Assembly: GCA_964477445.1 (NCBI GenBank)
Contig: CAYZED010000032.1
Coordinates: 1-21,947, forward strand
Length of the DNA stretch: 21,947 bases
DNA from: CAYZED01 sp964477445
GTDB lineage: Bacteria > Bacillota > Clostridia > Lutisporales > Lutisporaceae
Direction: 5' to 3'
Each line of letters starts with the position of its first letter. Position 1 is the stretch's first letter. The notes under the pieces are model-generated. The model searched no databases. It was given only the letters and a program-made list of their open reading frames with translations, and was not told where the DNA came from. A program made the position numbers and the translations under genes. Positions 8,644-15,857 of the stretch are shown here, in pieces.

Positions 8644-9823
8644 CGTTTTCACCTCCTCCCACTCCTTGATAATCATTAATTTTCTTAGAATCTACTGAAT
8701 TTAGATTCGGTCTATAAGCATCAAGCCCATCAACCCTACCCATTCCAATTCGCTTCCTGACTTCATTGCCATTTAGTATTCCATGATAAAGCATTTTGTC
8801 AAAAAACATTGTCTTCGCTGTAAGTGTTGAAATCTCCATATCAATTGTTTCCCCCAGCACACGATTAAAATGGTATATTTCTGTTTCTGTAAAACACTTA
8901 TAACTGAGTTCTTCTTCAATTTGAAAAACAATAGGCTTAAGTGTGTTATCAACAAATTGCTCATAGCTTAGTTCTGACGCATTATTGTTAATTAGCTCTG
9001 GCGAAACCCCAAAGTAGTTATAAATTGCTTTAATCACTTGATTTAGCAGGTCTTCATTCAACGGATTAGTTTTCATGTCAAGCTTGTGCAGTTCGTATTC
9101 TGCCCCAATCATCCCAAAACCAGTTGTATTCTCCGAGGTCATAAACAGTTCCTTGAACTCTTCAAGTTTCTTTTTCATGTCAGCACCCTTAAGAGCTGTC
9201 TTTACTTGAAATAGTCCTGCTAATCTTCCAGATGTTTCTGCATCGTTTACTGCTTGATTTTGAATAGTGTTAACTATTTGAATATAATTACTTGTTGCTT
9301 GCTTCTTTGTTCCCCCTGTATCACACGGGAATCGCTGCAAGTGAATAATGTCTTCATAGTAAAATGTATATTCATTCGAACCCATGAATTGAATTACGAT
9401 TTTCCCTGCTTCATCTTTCCCAAATAGATATTCACTAAAAGGCATAATATGCAACCAGGCAATTACCCCCTTGTTATCCCACTCTGGCATGATAAAACAA
9501 TTATTATAGAGAAGCATTTTCGTTACTGCTTGAGTCCAAAATATTTGTGGTGATTGTTTTTGATTTGTTCTAATGTTAAGAATAAAATGAAGTCTATCTC
9601 GAACCGTTAACATTGCTCCCATATCATCAAGTCGAACATGCTTAAACTCAACACTTGCAACTTTTTGTGCAATAAAATTAATCGCTGTTCGAATTTCCGG
9701 AATATTATAAAGGTCAGAAGATATTTGCATTATTGAATATCCTCTGTTTAATAGCTCTATTACTTTGGAAGCGGTTACTTTGTTTGAAGAAAACTTACTT
9801 ACAATGCTATTCCATAGTCCCAT
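8594..9823 (-). CDS. Portal protein (HK97 family)
   Basis: This 409-residue protein starts MGLWNSIVSKFSS after a strong GGAGGAGGTG. Family features in order are IPEIRTAINFIAQKVASVEF near residues 42-62, RDRLHFILNIRTNQKQSP, FWTQAVTKMLLYNNCFI, then the stem and crown region with NYFGVSPELIN and YEQFVDNTLKPIVFQIEEEL. The last 30 residues are Gly/Ser/Lys-rich and disordered. It forms the twelve-subunit ring at one capsid vertex through which TerL pumps DNA. It lies between TerL and the protease, as in HK97-type phages. Confidence 0.93.
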   Translation of the reverse strand: MGLWNSIVSKFSSNKVTASKVIELLNRGYSIMQISSDLYNIPEIRTAINFIAQKVASVEFKHVRLDDMGAMLTVRDRLHFILNIRTNQKQSPQIFWTQAVTKMLLYNNCFIMPEWDNKGVIAWLHIMPFSEYLFGKDEAGKIVIQFMGSNEYTFYYEDIIHLQRFPCDTGGTKKQATSNYIQIVNTIQNQAVNDAETSGRLAGLFQVKTALKGADMKKKLEEFKELFMTSENTTGFGMIGAEYELHKLDMKTNPLNEDLLNQVIKAIYNYFGVSPELINNNASELSYEQFVDNTLKPIVFQIEEELSYKCFTETEIYHFNRVLGETIDMEISTLTAKTMFFDKMLYHGILNGNEVRKRIGMGRVDGLDAYRPNLNSVDSKKINDYQGVGGGENVGSKEKNTGSDSSGAE

Positions 9824-9840
9824 CTCTTTTTCACCTCCTC

Positions 9841-11572
9841 CTATTGATATTCTTTAAATAAATCTATACATTTCTTATAAGCAATGTATGCACATAAAAA
9901 CGAAACATATCCATCTATCCTGGCTTTTGATTTTTTCTTGTCTGGAGCAATATTATTGTTTGCATCTATTCGAGCTGCTGTATTGCTAATACACCATCTA
10001 AACAGTCCGTTATGTCTGTCATATTTTATGACCTTTGATTCAAACAATGCTTTGCTCTCTTTCATCGGACCCGATAATGAATGTGCTCCCATAGCAACTT
10101 CAAAAGTTGTTCCTCTGCCTTCACGATCTTCTTTGGGGAATCCGTTCATTTGCATTTCATCAACCCAATCTCCACCATGCCAACGGTCATACCCAATTTT
10201 CCAAAACGTAACTCCATATTTTTCAGATAGTTCTACAAACCATTCTGTAACTTCTGATTTTCTAACCATTGGGCCATCACAGACTTTAAGTAATTTCTGG
10301 CAAATAGCATCTCTGCTATCCGTCTTTTCAAAATGTCTATATGCCATCTTGTCAGATTTACTGTTTTGTTCAATTCTTTCTGCTGCCACAAAATACTTTT
10401 GAAAGACCAATAGTTTTCCATCTTTCGGAACAATAGCTGAAGCTGCACATAAGTCTGTAGTTTCTGCTAGGTCTACCCCTCCAACCGCATATGTGTTTAA
10501 TATGTCTGCTTCTTCTAAATCCNNNNNNNNNNAAATCCGCCGCACATTTATTAACTATATTCATATCAAAATAAACAACACTCGATTGTGCTGCCCTATT
10601 CAAATGCTTTGCTAAAAAAGAAGGCCACTGAGTAGAATCACTCAGTGCCTTTTCATATTCTTCTTTTAAAAATGTTATTGTTGGTCGTTCCCCCAATCCT
10701 GGATTCGCTTTTATCCAACAGCTCTGATCATGAGGATCATCATCTGTGTCTATTTCAAAAAGCATCGGAAACAATCTTAAGTTCGCTTCACCATTAAGTA
10801 CTTTTTGTGCCTGGTCATATTTCATATCAAATATACTTTCACGATTGAAACCGTTTGTGGTAATTATAACTATTAATGGTTGCTCTCTTGCACCCTGGGC
10901 AGATGACATTACATCATAAGTATTTCTATCTTTTATAGCATGTAATTCATCAATAATAACTGCGTGAGGATTTAGTCCATCTTTTGATTCAGTACTTTTG
11001 GAACCAGCCTTCATATACGATTTGTTCTTTTCATATACTAATCTGTGTCCATCAGTATCCTTTCTTCGCTTAACATGTTTATTTAAAATTGGACTTCCAA
11101 GAGCAAAGTCCACTGCATTCTGCCATACTACCTCTGCTTGAGCCTTGACCGAAGCCAGACACCAAACTTGTGCTGCTGGTTCTTTATCTGCAATTTGCAT
11201 GAAAAGTGCAAGTGCTGAAATGAATGTTGATTTTCCCCACTTCCTTGCAACTAGTAAGAACATTTCTCTGAAATATCTTACCCACTTACCCTGTTCATTT
11301 AAAATCTTTATGCCTAACACACATGCAGCTATATACTTTTGCTCAATATCAAGTTCAAACGGTAAGTCAGCCCATTTTCCTTCCTTATGTCTTAAGAATC
11401 TACAAAAAGTAATAAAAGCTTCTACGTCTGAGTGATCATAATCTATATCATCACGGCGCATAAGCTTTTTAATTAGTTTGACCAATTTCTTTATAGCGTT
11501 TGAATGGTTTTTCGGTTTAGCTTTTACATAATCATGCCAGTCTTGAATATAATGATGAAAGAGGCCATTCAT
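9841..11572 (-). CDS. terL: Terminase large subunit, split by an assembly gap
   Basis: The gene starts at ATG 11572, overlapping the TerS stop (ATGA). The ATPase domain shows a Walker A-like VARKWGKST near residue 110 and Walker B AVIIDELHA near residue 208, followed by ITTNGF for coupling. Ten N at 10523-10532 break the frame; the parts before (NIVNKCAAD) and after (DLEEADILNTYAVGGVDLAE) join in frame if the true gap is a multiple of three. Both flanks share the six bases GGATTT, and collapsing these also restores the frame. The nuclease domain carries acidic residues in GGVDLAETTD, IGYDRW and KARIDGYVSF. At about 575 residues the length fits phage TerL. It cuts concatemeric DNA and packages it through the portal. 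This is a sequence break, not a biological frameshift. Confidence 0.93.
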
Positions 11573-11931
11573 TTTCTAGTCCGACTATTCAATTCGTCAA
11601 GATGGTCTTTTTCTTGAGGAATTTTAAAAGGCAATCTAACTTTCAACATTGCATCTAAATTTTTAGATATATCATTAAACATCCTGGCATATTGTTTGTA
11701 TTCTCTAACTGCAGCGNNNNNNNNNNCTGACTTATTTGTGTATTCCTCGAATATATCATCTGTTTCCGATATCTCACTATATAGTTTGTTTCGAATAAAT
11801 TCTAATCTTTCAAGTTCTTCAAGTAGTCCATCCAGGATTGGATCCATTTCTACTTTTTCACGTTTCAACTTCATCCTAATTTGCTGACTATAAGTTTTTT
11901 TCTTGTTTTTAGGCTTTCTTTCGTCCGACAT
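11569..11931 (-). CDS. terS: Terminase small subunit (P27-like), with an assembly gap
   Basis: This small basic protein lies directly before TerL. It starts MSDERKPKNKKKTYSQQIRM behind GGGGGG. It continues with a helical middle (ILDGLLEELERLEFIRNKLY) and ends KVRLPFKIPQEKDHLDELNS. Ten N at 11717-11726 fall between EEYTNKS and AVREYKQYARMFNDI; the frame is kept, so a short internal stretch is missing. In relatives this place holds a short conserved segment before the VREY helix. Small terminases bind the packaging site, and the putative cos lies just upstream. The P27 assignment is by pattern and position. Confidence 0.85.
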   Translation of the reverse strand: MSDERKPKNKKKTYSQQIRMKLKREKVEMDPILDGLLEELERLEFIRNKLYSEISETDDIFEEYTNKSXXXXAAVREYKQYARMFNDISKNLDAMLKVRLPFKIPQEKDHLDELNSRTRK

Positions 11932-11939
11932 TTCGATTT

Positions 11940-12030
11940 ATCCCCCCTTATGTAAGATTCGCGCGGGTAAAATGACACTCCCTTATTCGGTATCCCTAAA
12001 AAACTACAAAAATTAATCCACCGGGGGGGA
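11940..12030 (-). other. Putative cos (packaging) region
   Basis: These bases between the HNH and TerS genes hold GC-rich tracts unlike the AT-rich surroundings: CCCCCCCGG at 12021-12029 over the HNH 3' end, ACCCGCGCG near 11961-11968, and GGGGGG at 11942-11947. In cos phages with an HNH gene beside TerS, the cohesive-end site usually lies here. No exact cut site can be given from sequence alone. Confidence 0.4.
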
Positions 12031-12280
12031 TATAAAATCCTGAAGCCCGATGGATCTATCATGTTTTTCATTGTGACAATCGCTACAAAGAAATTGTAAG
12101 TTATCAATATTATATGCAATAAACCAGTTATCTTTGTTGCTTTCGGTTAGTTCTATTATATGGTCAACNNNNNNNNNNTTTAGCTTTACAGTGTTCACAT
12201 AGTCCATTGGCTTTAAGAATAACAATCGACCTACACTTCTTCCACTCAGGACTAGCATATACTTCTGGGAACCTTGCCAT
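12013..12280 (-). CDS. HNH endonuclease of the packaging module, with an assembly gap
   Basis: The true start is ATG 12278-12280 (MARFPEVYASPEWKKCRSIV) behind GGTGGAG. It reads through CEHCKAK to the gap at 12169-12178 and continues VDHIIELTESNKDNWF, then LQFLCSDCHNEKHDRSIG. The frame is restored if the missing length is a multiple of three. Two CxxC pairs bind zinc, and the DHI plus the CHNEK region form the His-Asn-His nuclease core. Such HNH proteins next to terminase are needed for terminase cutting at cos in several phages (known for HK97 and related systems). The gene is the first of the late operon, about 55 bases after the late promoter start. Confidence 0.88.
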
Positions 12281-12307
12281 CAACTCCACCTTTGCTATGT
12301 CTTAGGT

Positions 12308-12320
12308 GTACATTATGTAC
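12308..12320. repeat. 13-bp perfect palindrome in the late leader
   Basis: GTACATTATGTAC is a perfect palindrome around a central base. It lies about 15-25 bases downstream of the expected start of late transcription and upstream of the HNH gene. It could be an operator or an RNA hairpin; nothing decides between these. Confidence 0.4.
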
Positions 12321-12342
12321 GACTAATGTATATCCTAGATAC

Positions 12343-12371
12343 ATATTAAACCTTTTATTTTATGTTATCAA
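12343..12371 (-). promoter_or_regulatory. Late promoter (sigma-A type)
   Basis: On the minus strand, TTGATA (12366-12371) and TAATAT (12343-12348) are separated by exactly 17 bases. Transcription would start near 12335 and read HNH, TerS, TerL and all head and tail genes. The promoter lies in a 119-base intergenic region and is overlapped at its -35 by an inverted repeat, a likely site for the late regulator. Confidence 0.75.
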
Positions 12372-12380
12372 TTTAACATA
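12361..12380. promoter_or_regulatory. Inverted repeat over the late -35 element
   Basis: TATGTTA and TAACATA form a perfect 7-bp inverted repeat with six bases between, and the late -35 hexamer falls in it. The position is suitable for an activator or repressor of the late operon. The RinA/ArpU-like protein at 14087-14521 is the natural candidate, but this is inference. Confidence 0.45.
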
Positions 12381-12399
12381 GAAAGTGGTGTCCAAATTA

Positions 12400-13329
12400 T
12401 CATGTTGAAAACTTTTTCTGAAAAATGGATATTTGATATATACAACAATTTATTTGATTACAATATTGTGGATCTATTAAATATACACTATTTAAAAAAT
12501 AGTCTATACGGTCTAAATTAAGTAATAATTTAGCTTCATCGCTTCCTATAACTCGTTCTTCGACTAGCCGAAAGATTATTGACATCATATTTTCTTCATA
12601 GAAATCAAACATTTTATATAATTCAATTTTATTAATTTCACAAAATCTTTCAATAGATTTCTTAAGAATTCTATACTTATTCATGTATCTCGCCTTTGTT
12701 ATTTTAATATCATAATCACTTGGATTTTCTTTTATACCTTCTATTTTGTTATATTCTGTAATTGCTTTGCCATTTGTTGTTTTGTTATATTCCAATTCTT
12801 TTTTTAGTGCAAAATAAAATGGTTTTTTATCAAAATATGGACTTACTAAAATAAAAGTAAAGAAAATTATTAAGCCAATTTCAGTGATTGAAAAATATAT
12901 ACCATAATTCATAGATATAACTATTAAATCCTCAATCCCATTTAATCTAAATATTATCAAAGTAATTACACAAAATATTATTGATAAAAATGCTCCTATA
13001 CTTATTAAAATAATGTACCATTTATTTCTCTTGTTTACGATTTCCATCAATGCTTTATAATGTGTGCTTTTTGCGGCTTTTGTTTGTGTGTTAGTATATA
13101 AAATTGCAATTCCAGCTATAGTCACAGAAAACATTGTCGAAATTACTTGAGATAAAGTCGAAAAAATATATAATACCTGATCTTCTAATATGTAAAAATT
13201 ATACCTTTTGCATATGCACATTATTGGTATAAGAATTAACTCAAGTATAATTAATAAGCAAAAAAATTTAATTCCTCGATTTAATTTATCTGAATCATTC
13301 TTCACAAACTCTATCAATTTATTTCCCAT
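12400..13329 (-). CDS. Four-helix membrane protein of unknown function (cargo/moron candidate)
   Basis: This 309-residue protein is not recognised. Hydrophobic segments lie near residues 20-40 (FFCLLIILELILIPIMCI), 58-80 (ISTMFSVTIAGIAILY), 104-126 (WYIILISIGAFLSIIFCVIT) and 140-165 (YFSITEIGLIIFFTFILV). A cytoplasmic-looking C-terminal half of about 140 charged, helical residues follows. There is no signal peptide and no known motif. The start has AAGGAG rather far away (14 bases). It sits alone between the recombinase and the late promoter, and its codons look even more AT-rich than its neighbours. Such placement between modules is typical of acquired cargo genes. A helix bundle with a soluble tail suits superinfection exclusion or an abortive-infection sensor, but this is a guess. 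Confidence 0.7.
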   Translation of the reverse strand: MGNKLIEFVKNDSDKLNRGIKFFCLLIILELILIPIMCICKRYNFYILEDQVLYIFSTLSQVISTMFSVTIAGIAILYTNTQTKAAKSTHYKALMEIVNKRNKWYIILISIGAFLSIIFCVITLIIFRLNGIEDLIVISMNYGIYFSITEIGLIIFFTFILVSPYFDKKPFYFALKKELEYNKTTNGKAITEYNKIEGIKENPSDYDIKITKARYMNKYRILKKSIERFCEINKIELYKMFDFYEENMMSIIFRLVEERVIGSDEAKLLLNLDRIDYFLNSVYLIDPQYCNQINCCIYQISIFQKKFST

Positions 13330-13423
13330 ATAATCTATTCGTACTCCTTCTATTTATTTTTCATTTCTTAAAAGTATAAATTATTAGACTCGTAATTATA
13401 TTACCATATTTTAGTCTAAGCGT

Positions 13424-13452
13424 GTTAACATATCTTAAGGTTTTGTTAAGTT
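13424..13452. repeat. Repeat A: TTAACA...TGTTAA motif
   Basis: The segment starts GTTAACA and ends AGGTTTTGTTAAGTT, with inverted TTAACA/TGTTAA ends. A close copy lies about 86 bases away at 13514-13540. Possible binding site for the neighbouring recombinase or a regulator. Confidence 0.5.
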
Positions 13453-13466
13453 CGCTAAATATAATT

Positions 13467-13490
13467 GAAGGCCTGTGTTTTCAAGCCTTC
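13467..13490 (-). terminator. Possible terminator at the end of the early operon
   Basis: On the minus strand GAAGGCTTG pairs with CAGGCCTTC (nine pairs, one G-T) around AAAACA. The following AATTATATTTAG is only moderately T-rich. It lies 50 bases after the recombinase stop, a sensible end for early transcription. Confidence 0.45.
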
Positions 13491-13513
13491 ATATCACTTT
13501 CTAAAAACCACTA

Positions 13514-13540
13514 CTTAACAATATAGGTTTTTGTTAACTT
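13514..13540. repeat. Repeat B: TTAACA...TGTTAA motif
   Basis: Starts CTTAACAATAT and ends AGGTTTTTGTTAACTT, a close relative of the copy at 13424-13452. It touches the stop codon of the recombinase gene. Confidence 0.5.
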
Positions 13541-14090
13541 ACTCGTATAATTTAAAGGAATTAAACGCTTTATCCACCTGATCTTGTTCAATCCCTATAT
13601 AAACCAACGTCTCAAATATTGATGAATGATTAAGTATCTTTTGAAGAGTAACTGCATCATTTGATTTTCTGTAAAAATGATAGCCAAATGTTTTTCGCAT
13701 AGTATGAGTGCCAATATTCTCAAGTCCAAAATGTTCAGCTGCATCACGAAGAATCATATATGCTCTTACTCTAGATATAGGTTTTAATGAATCGTTAACC
13801 TGGTGAATTAAAAATTCTTCTTTATCCATATATTCGCAGTACTCCTTGAAAATCTTTCTTAGTTCCGGATTGATTTTTTGTATGCGCTGCTTTCCGGTTT
13901 TTTGTTCTCTAATATTTATTGTGTTTTTGTCTTTTACATCCCCTACCCTTAATCTTAGTATGTCTCCAATCCTCATAGCTCCGTAAATTCCACACATAAA
14001 CATTACATAATCACGTTCTCTATTCGACTTTAAATATTTTGAAATAGATTTAACTAGTTCCATATCTCTTATAGGGCTAACTCTATTCAT
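13539..14090 (-). CDS. Small tyrosine recombinase (catalytic domain only)
   Basis: The 183-residue protein starts at ATG 14090 (MNRVSPIRDMELVKSISKYL), which overlaps the previous stop as ATGA and has GGAGGG upstream. The longer frame from 14147 would overlap the upstream gene by 60 bases without a binding site. All catalytic residues of tyrosine recombinases can be seen: Arg in GAMRIGDILRL, Lys in EQKTGKQRI, His and Arg in HTMRKTFG, His in ILNHSS and Tyr in TLVYIGI. The N-terminal core-binding domain of true integrases is absent. Small recombinases of this type sit just before the packaging genes in many Gram-positive prophages, so this is probably not the main integrase. Its target is unknown. 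Confidence 0.88.
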   Translation of the reverse strand: MNRVSPIRDMELVKSISKYLKSNRERDYVMFMCGIYGAMRIGDILRLRVGDVKDKNTINIREQKTGKQRIQKINPELRKIFKEYCEYMDKEEFLIHQVNDSLKPISRVRAYMILRDAAEHFGLENIGTHTMRKTFGYHFYRKSNDAVTLQKILNHSSIFETLVYIGIEQDQVDKAFNSFKLYE

Positions 14091-14521
14091 ACCTGCACCC
14101 TCCACCCAAGCTCTGCAGCTATTTGATGTATAACGAATCTTCTCCAACGATAAAATGTAGCCTCAGCGATATTGTTTGTTGTACAAATTATTTTGTCAGA
14201 TCCTATTTTTGCAAAGTATTTATCAGTAACCAACTTTTTCACTAATGGATAATTTTGTTCGAGTTTATTTATTACCTTTTTGATAGCATTGCATCTTCTT
14301 TCCTGTTCGGCTAGTTCGTAATCAGCAATTATTGTACATATTTTTGACAATGTAGGATTACCTGGCCCGGTATGACCATTTACTTCTTTTGATGCCGTAG
14401 AATAAATAATATCGTTTTTAATCGTTTCAATTTCCTTTAAGCTTTCGTGATAACTATATAGTTCTGCTTCAATCATCCTAAAATTTGCTCTATATTTATT
14501 TCTGTACGACCCTTGGTTCAC
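14087..14521 (-). CDS. RinA/ArpU-type late transcription regulator
   Basis: This 144-residue protein starts at GTG 14519-14521, seven bases after GGAGG. A helical N-terminal half (IEAELYSYHESLKEIETIKN, a conserved NGHTGPGNPTLSK turn, then AEQERRCNAIKKVINKLEQN) is followed by a sigma-region-4-like helix-turn-helix ending ATFYRWRRFVIHQIAAELGW. This layout matches RinA/ArpU-like activators that switch on the packaging and structural genes in Gram-positive prophages. It lies at the end of the early operon, just before the late promoter region, as expected. The inverted repeat at 12361-12380 is a candidate target. Confidence 0.82.
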   Translation of the reverse strand: MNQGSYRNKYRANFRMIEAELYSYHESLKEIETIKNDIIYSTASKEVNGHTGPGNPTLSKICTIIADYELAEQERRCNAIKKVINKLEQNYPLVKKLVTDKYFAKIGSDKIICTTNNIAEATFYRWRRFVIHQIAAELGWRVQV

Positions 14522-14551
14522 TCTCCCACCTCCTTTATTTTATAAATTCAA

Positions 14552-14944
14552 TTAAAATGGTAAATCATCTTCTCCCTCAACAGGACTAAATCCAAAGTTC
14601 TCTCCCTCATCACTCCTGGATGCAGTCTCACTTGCCCTATCTAAAAATTGCACCGAATCAGCAACAACTTCAGTCGCAAACTGTCTTTTACCGTCTTTGT
14701 CATCCCAGCTTCTAGTTTGAATTCTTCCACTTACAGAAACGAGTCTGCCTTTTCCAATGTATTTTCCAACATTTTCAGCAACTTTGCCCCAAACAGTGAT
14801 ATTTATAAAATCCGCCGTGGGCTGCCCTTCTTTCTTGAACATTCTATCCACAGCAAGAGTAAATCTCGCTACAGCCATCTGAGTTTGTGTGTATTTAATT
14901 TCAGGATCTCTCGTAAGTCTACCGACTAATGCAACTATGTTCAT
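14552..14944 (-). CDS. ssb: Single-stranded DNA-binding protein
   Basis: This 130-residue protein starts MNIVALVGRLTRDPEIKYTQ after GGAGG. The OB fold (residues 1-105) shows VARFTLAVDR, DFINITVWGKVAENVGKYI, LVSVSGRIQTRSW and FATEVVADSVQFL, all typical of bacterial SSB. A short acidic linker ends in DDLPF, the tip that binds partner proteins. It coats single-stranded DNA during phage replication and recombination. Its ATG overlaps the stop of the HNH gene (ATGA). The length is shorter than host SSB, as is common for phage copies. Confidence 0.95.
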   Translation of the reverse strand: MNIVALVGRLTRDPEIKYTQTQMAVARFTLAVDRMFKKEGQPTADFINITVWGKVAENVGKYIGKGRLVSVSGRIQTRSWDDKDGKRQFATEVVADSVQFLDRASETASRSDEGENFGFSPVEGEDDLPF

Positions 14945-15279
14945 TCCTGTTCCTCCTTCGATTTCTTCTCAAAATAGAAAATCCCATCAAATTTATTTAT
15001 GCGTACTATTCCAAAATCCATAGCCACTTTGAAAATATAGTTCTTCATCAACCTCTCGTGTAGCGTTTTCATCATTCCCCTGAACACTTCTAGGTCTAAT
15101 GCGCGTTTATAGTGATTGCACCTGCGACAAGATGGATTATAATTTTCTATTTCGTCCTTTCCACCCATTCGTTTAGGTTTAATGTGGTCCACTTGCATTA
15201 CCGAAATATCTATTGGTGTTCCGCAATATGCACAATGCCCTTCAAACTTTTCATATACTTTATTCCTGTCTTTATTCAT
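14941..15279 (-). CDS. HNH endonuclease family protein
   Basis: In this 112-residue protein, CAYCG near residue 16 and CRRCNHYKRA near residue 50 form the zinc pair. MQVDHIKPKRMGGKDEIENY carries the HNH core (DHI, then Asn). The C-terminal 50 residues are a helical extension ending in KKSKEEQE. It is unlike the HNH gene beside TerS and lies between SSB and small early genes, so it is more likely a homing or recombination-related nuclease than a packaging factor. It starts MNKDRNKVYEKFEGHC behind AGGATAAAGTAGCAGGA, with the ATG overlap to SSB downstream. Confidence 0.85.
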   Translation of the reverse strand: MNKDRNKVYEKFEGHCAYCGTPIDISVMQVDHIKPKRMGGKDEIENYNPSCRRCNHYKRALDLEVFRGMMKTLHERLMKNYIFKVAMDFGIVRINKFDGIFYFEKKSKEEQE

Positions 15280-15337
15280 TCCTGCTACTTTATCCTTTCT
15301 ATTTGCTCAATTAAATTTCTTACCCGCAAAGTAAGTT

Positions 15338-15523
15338 CTATATCCCGGTATATACATTTTCTATTTCTTCTGCACAACATTTCAGACAATCCAAGATCTC
15401 ATCTCTCCTGTCTTGGTATTCAGCAAACTTCCCACAAATGCGAGCGAGTTCGAAAAGTTCTTCTCCAGCTTCCCTGGTGCCGTCATGTCTCTCTATAAGT
15501 TTTTTGATGTTATCAATTTTCAC
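15338..15523 (-). CDS. Small hypothetical helical protein
   Basis: This 61-residue protein starts at GTG 15521-15523 (MKIDNIKKLIERHDGTREAG) three bases after the previous stop, with GGGG eight bases before. It looks entirely helical and acidic, with one CLKCC cluster near residue 48. I do not recognise it. After its stop, about 58 bases to the HNH gene hold an open minus-strand frame too short to call. Confidence 0.6.
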   Translation of the reverse strand: MKIDNIKKLIERHDGTREAGEELFELARICGKFAEYQDRRDEILDCLKCCAEEIENVYTGI

Positions 15524-15525
15524 TC

Positions 15526-15720
15526 CTAATACCCCGACCTTTCACAGTCTTTCTGATAGTCGCTTTCAACCTCCACTATTTTCAATAGACAATACCCAAG
15601 CTGTTCATCTACGTCTTCAAAATCCATATGCGATAATAAATTACATATGTCGTTACCGTTACATAACGGACAATCCCAACAATTATGGTCTTTCATTTCA
15701 AACTTAACTATAAATTTCAT
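15526..15720 (-). CDS. Small cysteine-rich protein, paralogue of the gene upstream
   Basis: I place the start at ATG 15720 (MKFIVKFEMKDHNCWDCPLC), with GGAGG ten bases upstream and an ATGA overlap with the previous stop; an in-frame codon at 15753 would overlap the neighbour. The 64-residue protein has CxxCPLC and a further CNLL, a zinc-ribbon-like layout. Its first 30 residues repeat the pattern of the gene just upstream (MKFxVxFEM, HxCxxCPL, NGxDxCNL), so the two arose by tandem duplication. Function is unknown. Confidence 0.7.
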   Translation of the reverse strand: MKFIVKFEMKDHNCWDCPLCNGNDICNLLSHMDFEDVDEQLGYCLLKIVEVESDYQKDCERSGY

Positions 15721-15857
15721 TCTTCTACTTCCTCCAATATTTCCAACGGACAATTTACAGAACCATTGGGAAACAGGTTACATTCATCTCCTCCATTGCT
15801 CAATGGGCAGTGGAAGCATACATGTGCAGGCATTTCAAATTCAACTCTAAATTTCAT
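15717..15857 (-). CDS. Very small cysteine-rich protein (46 aa), tandem paralogue
   Basis: A 46-residue gene starting MKFRVEFEMPAHVCFHCPLS and ending CPLEILEEVEE. The ATG at 15857 overlaps the upstream stop (ATGA) and its own stop overlaps the next ATG (ATGA), so the reading is fixed on both sides. AAGGAG lies eleven bases before. The pattern HVCFHCPLSNGGDECNL is shared with the next gene, and conserved cysteines suggest metal binding. Function is unknown. Confidence 0.7.
   Translation of the reverse strand: MKFRVEFEMPAHVCFHCPLSNGGDECNLFPNGSVNCPLEILEEVEE

Larger units (their letters stand above)
13330..13538. other. Gene-free stretch with repeats and hairpin
   Basis: About 210 bases between the recombinase stop and the membrane protein hold no ORF that I can support. 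They contain a pair of similar repeats, a hairpin and a TATAAT (13395-13400, minus strand) that has no good -35. An inverted TTAGACT/AGTCTAA pair (13384-13419) flanks that TATAAT. A promoter for the membrane protein probably lies here. Confidence 0.5.

Noticed and set aside
9884..10402. Plus-strand open frame of 172 codons
   Set aside because: It is a shadow of the TerL nuclease domain, which has clear motifs on the minus strand.
10370..10545. Biological frameshift or intron in TerL
   Set aside because: The break coincides exactly with an N run, and both flanks rejoin in frame when the gap is treated as a multiple of three.
13381..13420. Full sigma-A promoter for the membrane protein
   Set aside because: TATAAT is present at 13395-13400, but no acceptable -35 lies 16-18 bases upstream, so I did not list it as a promoter.
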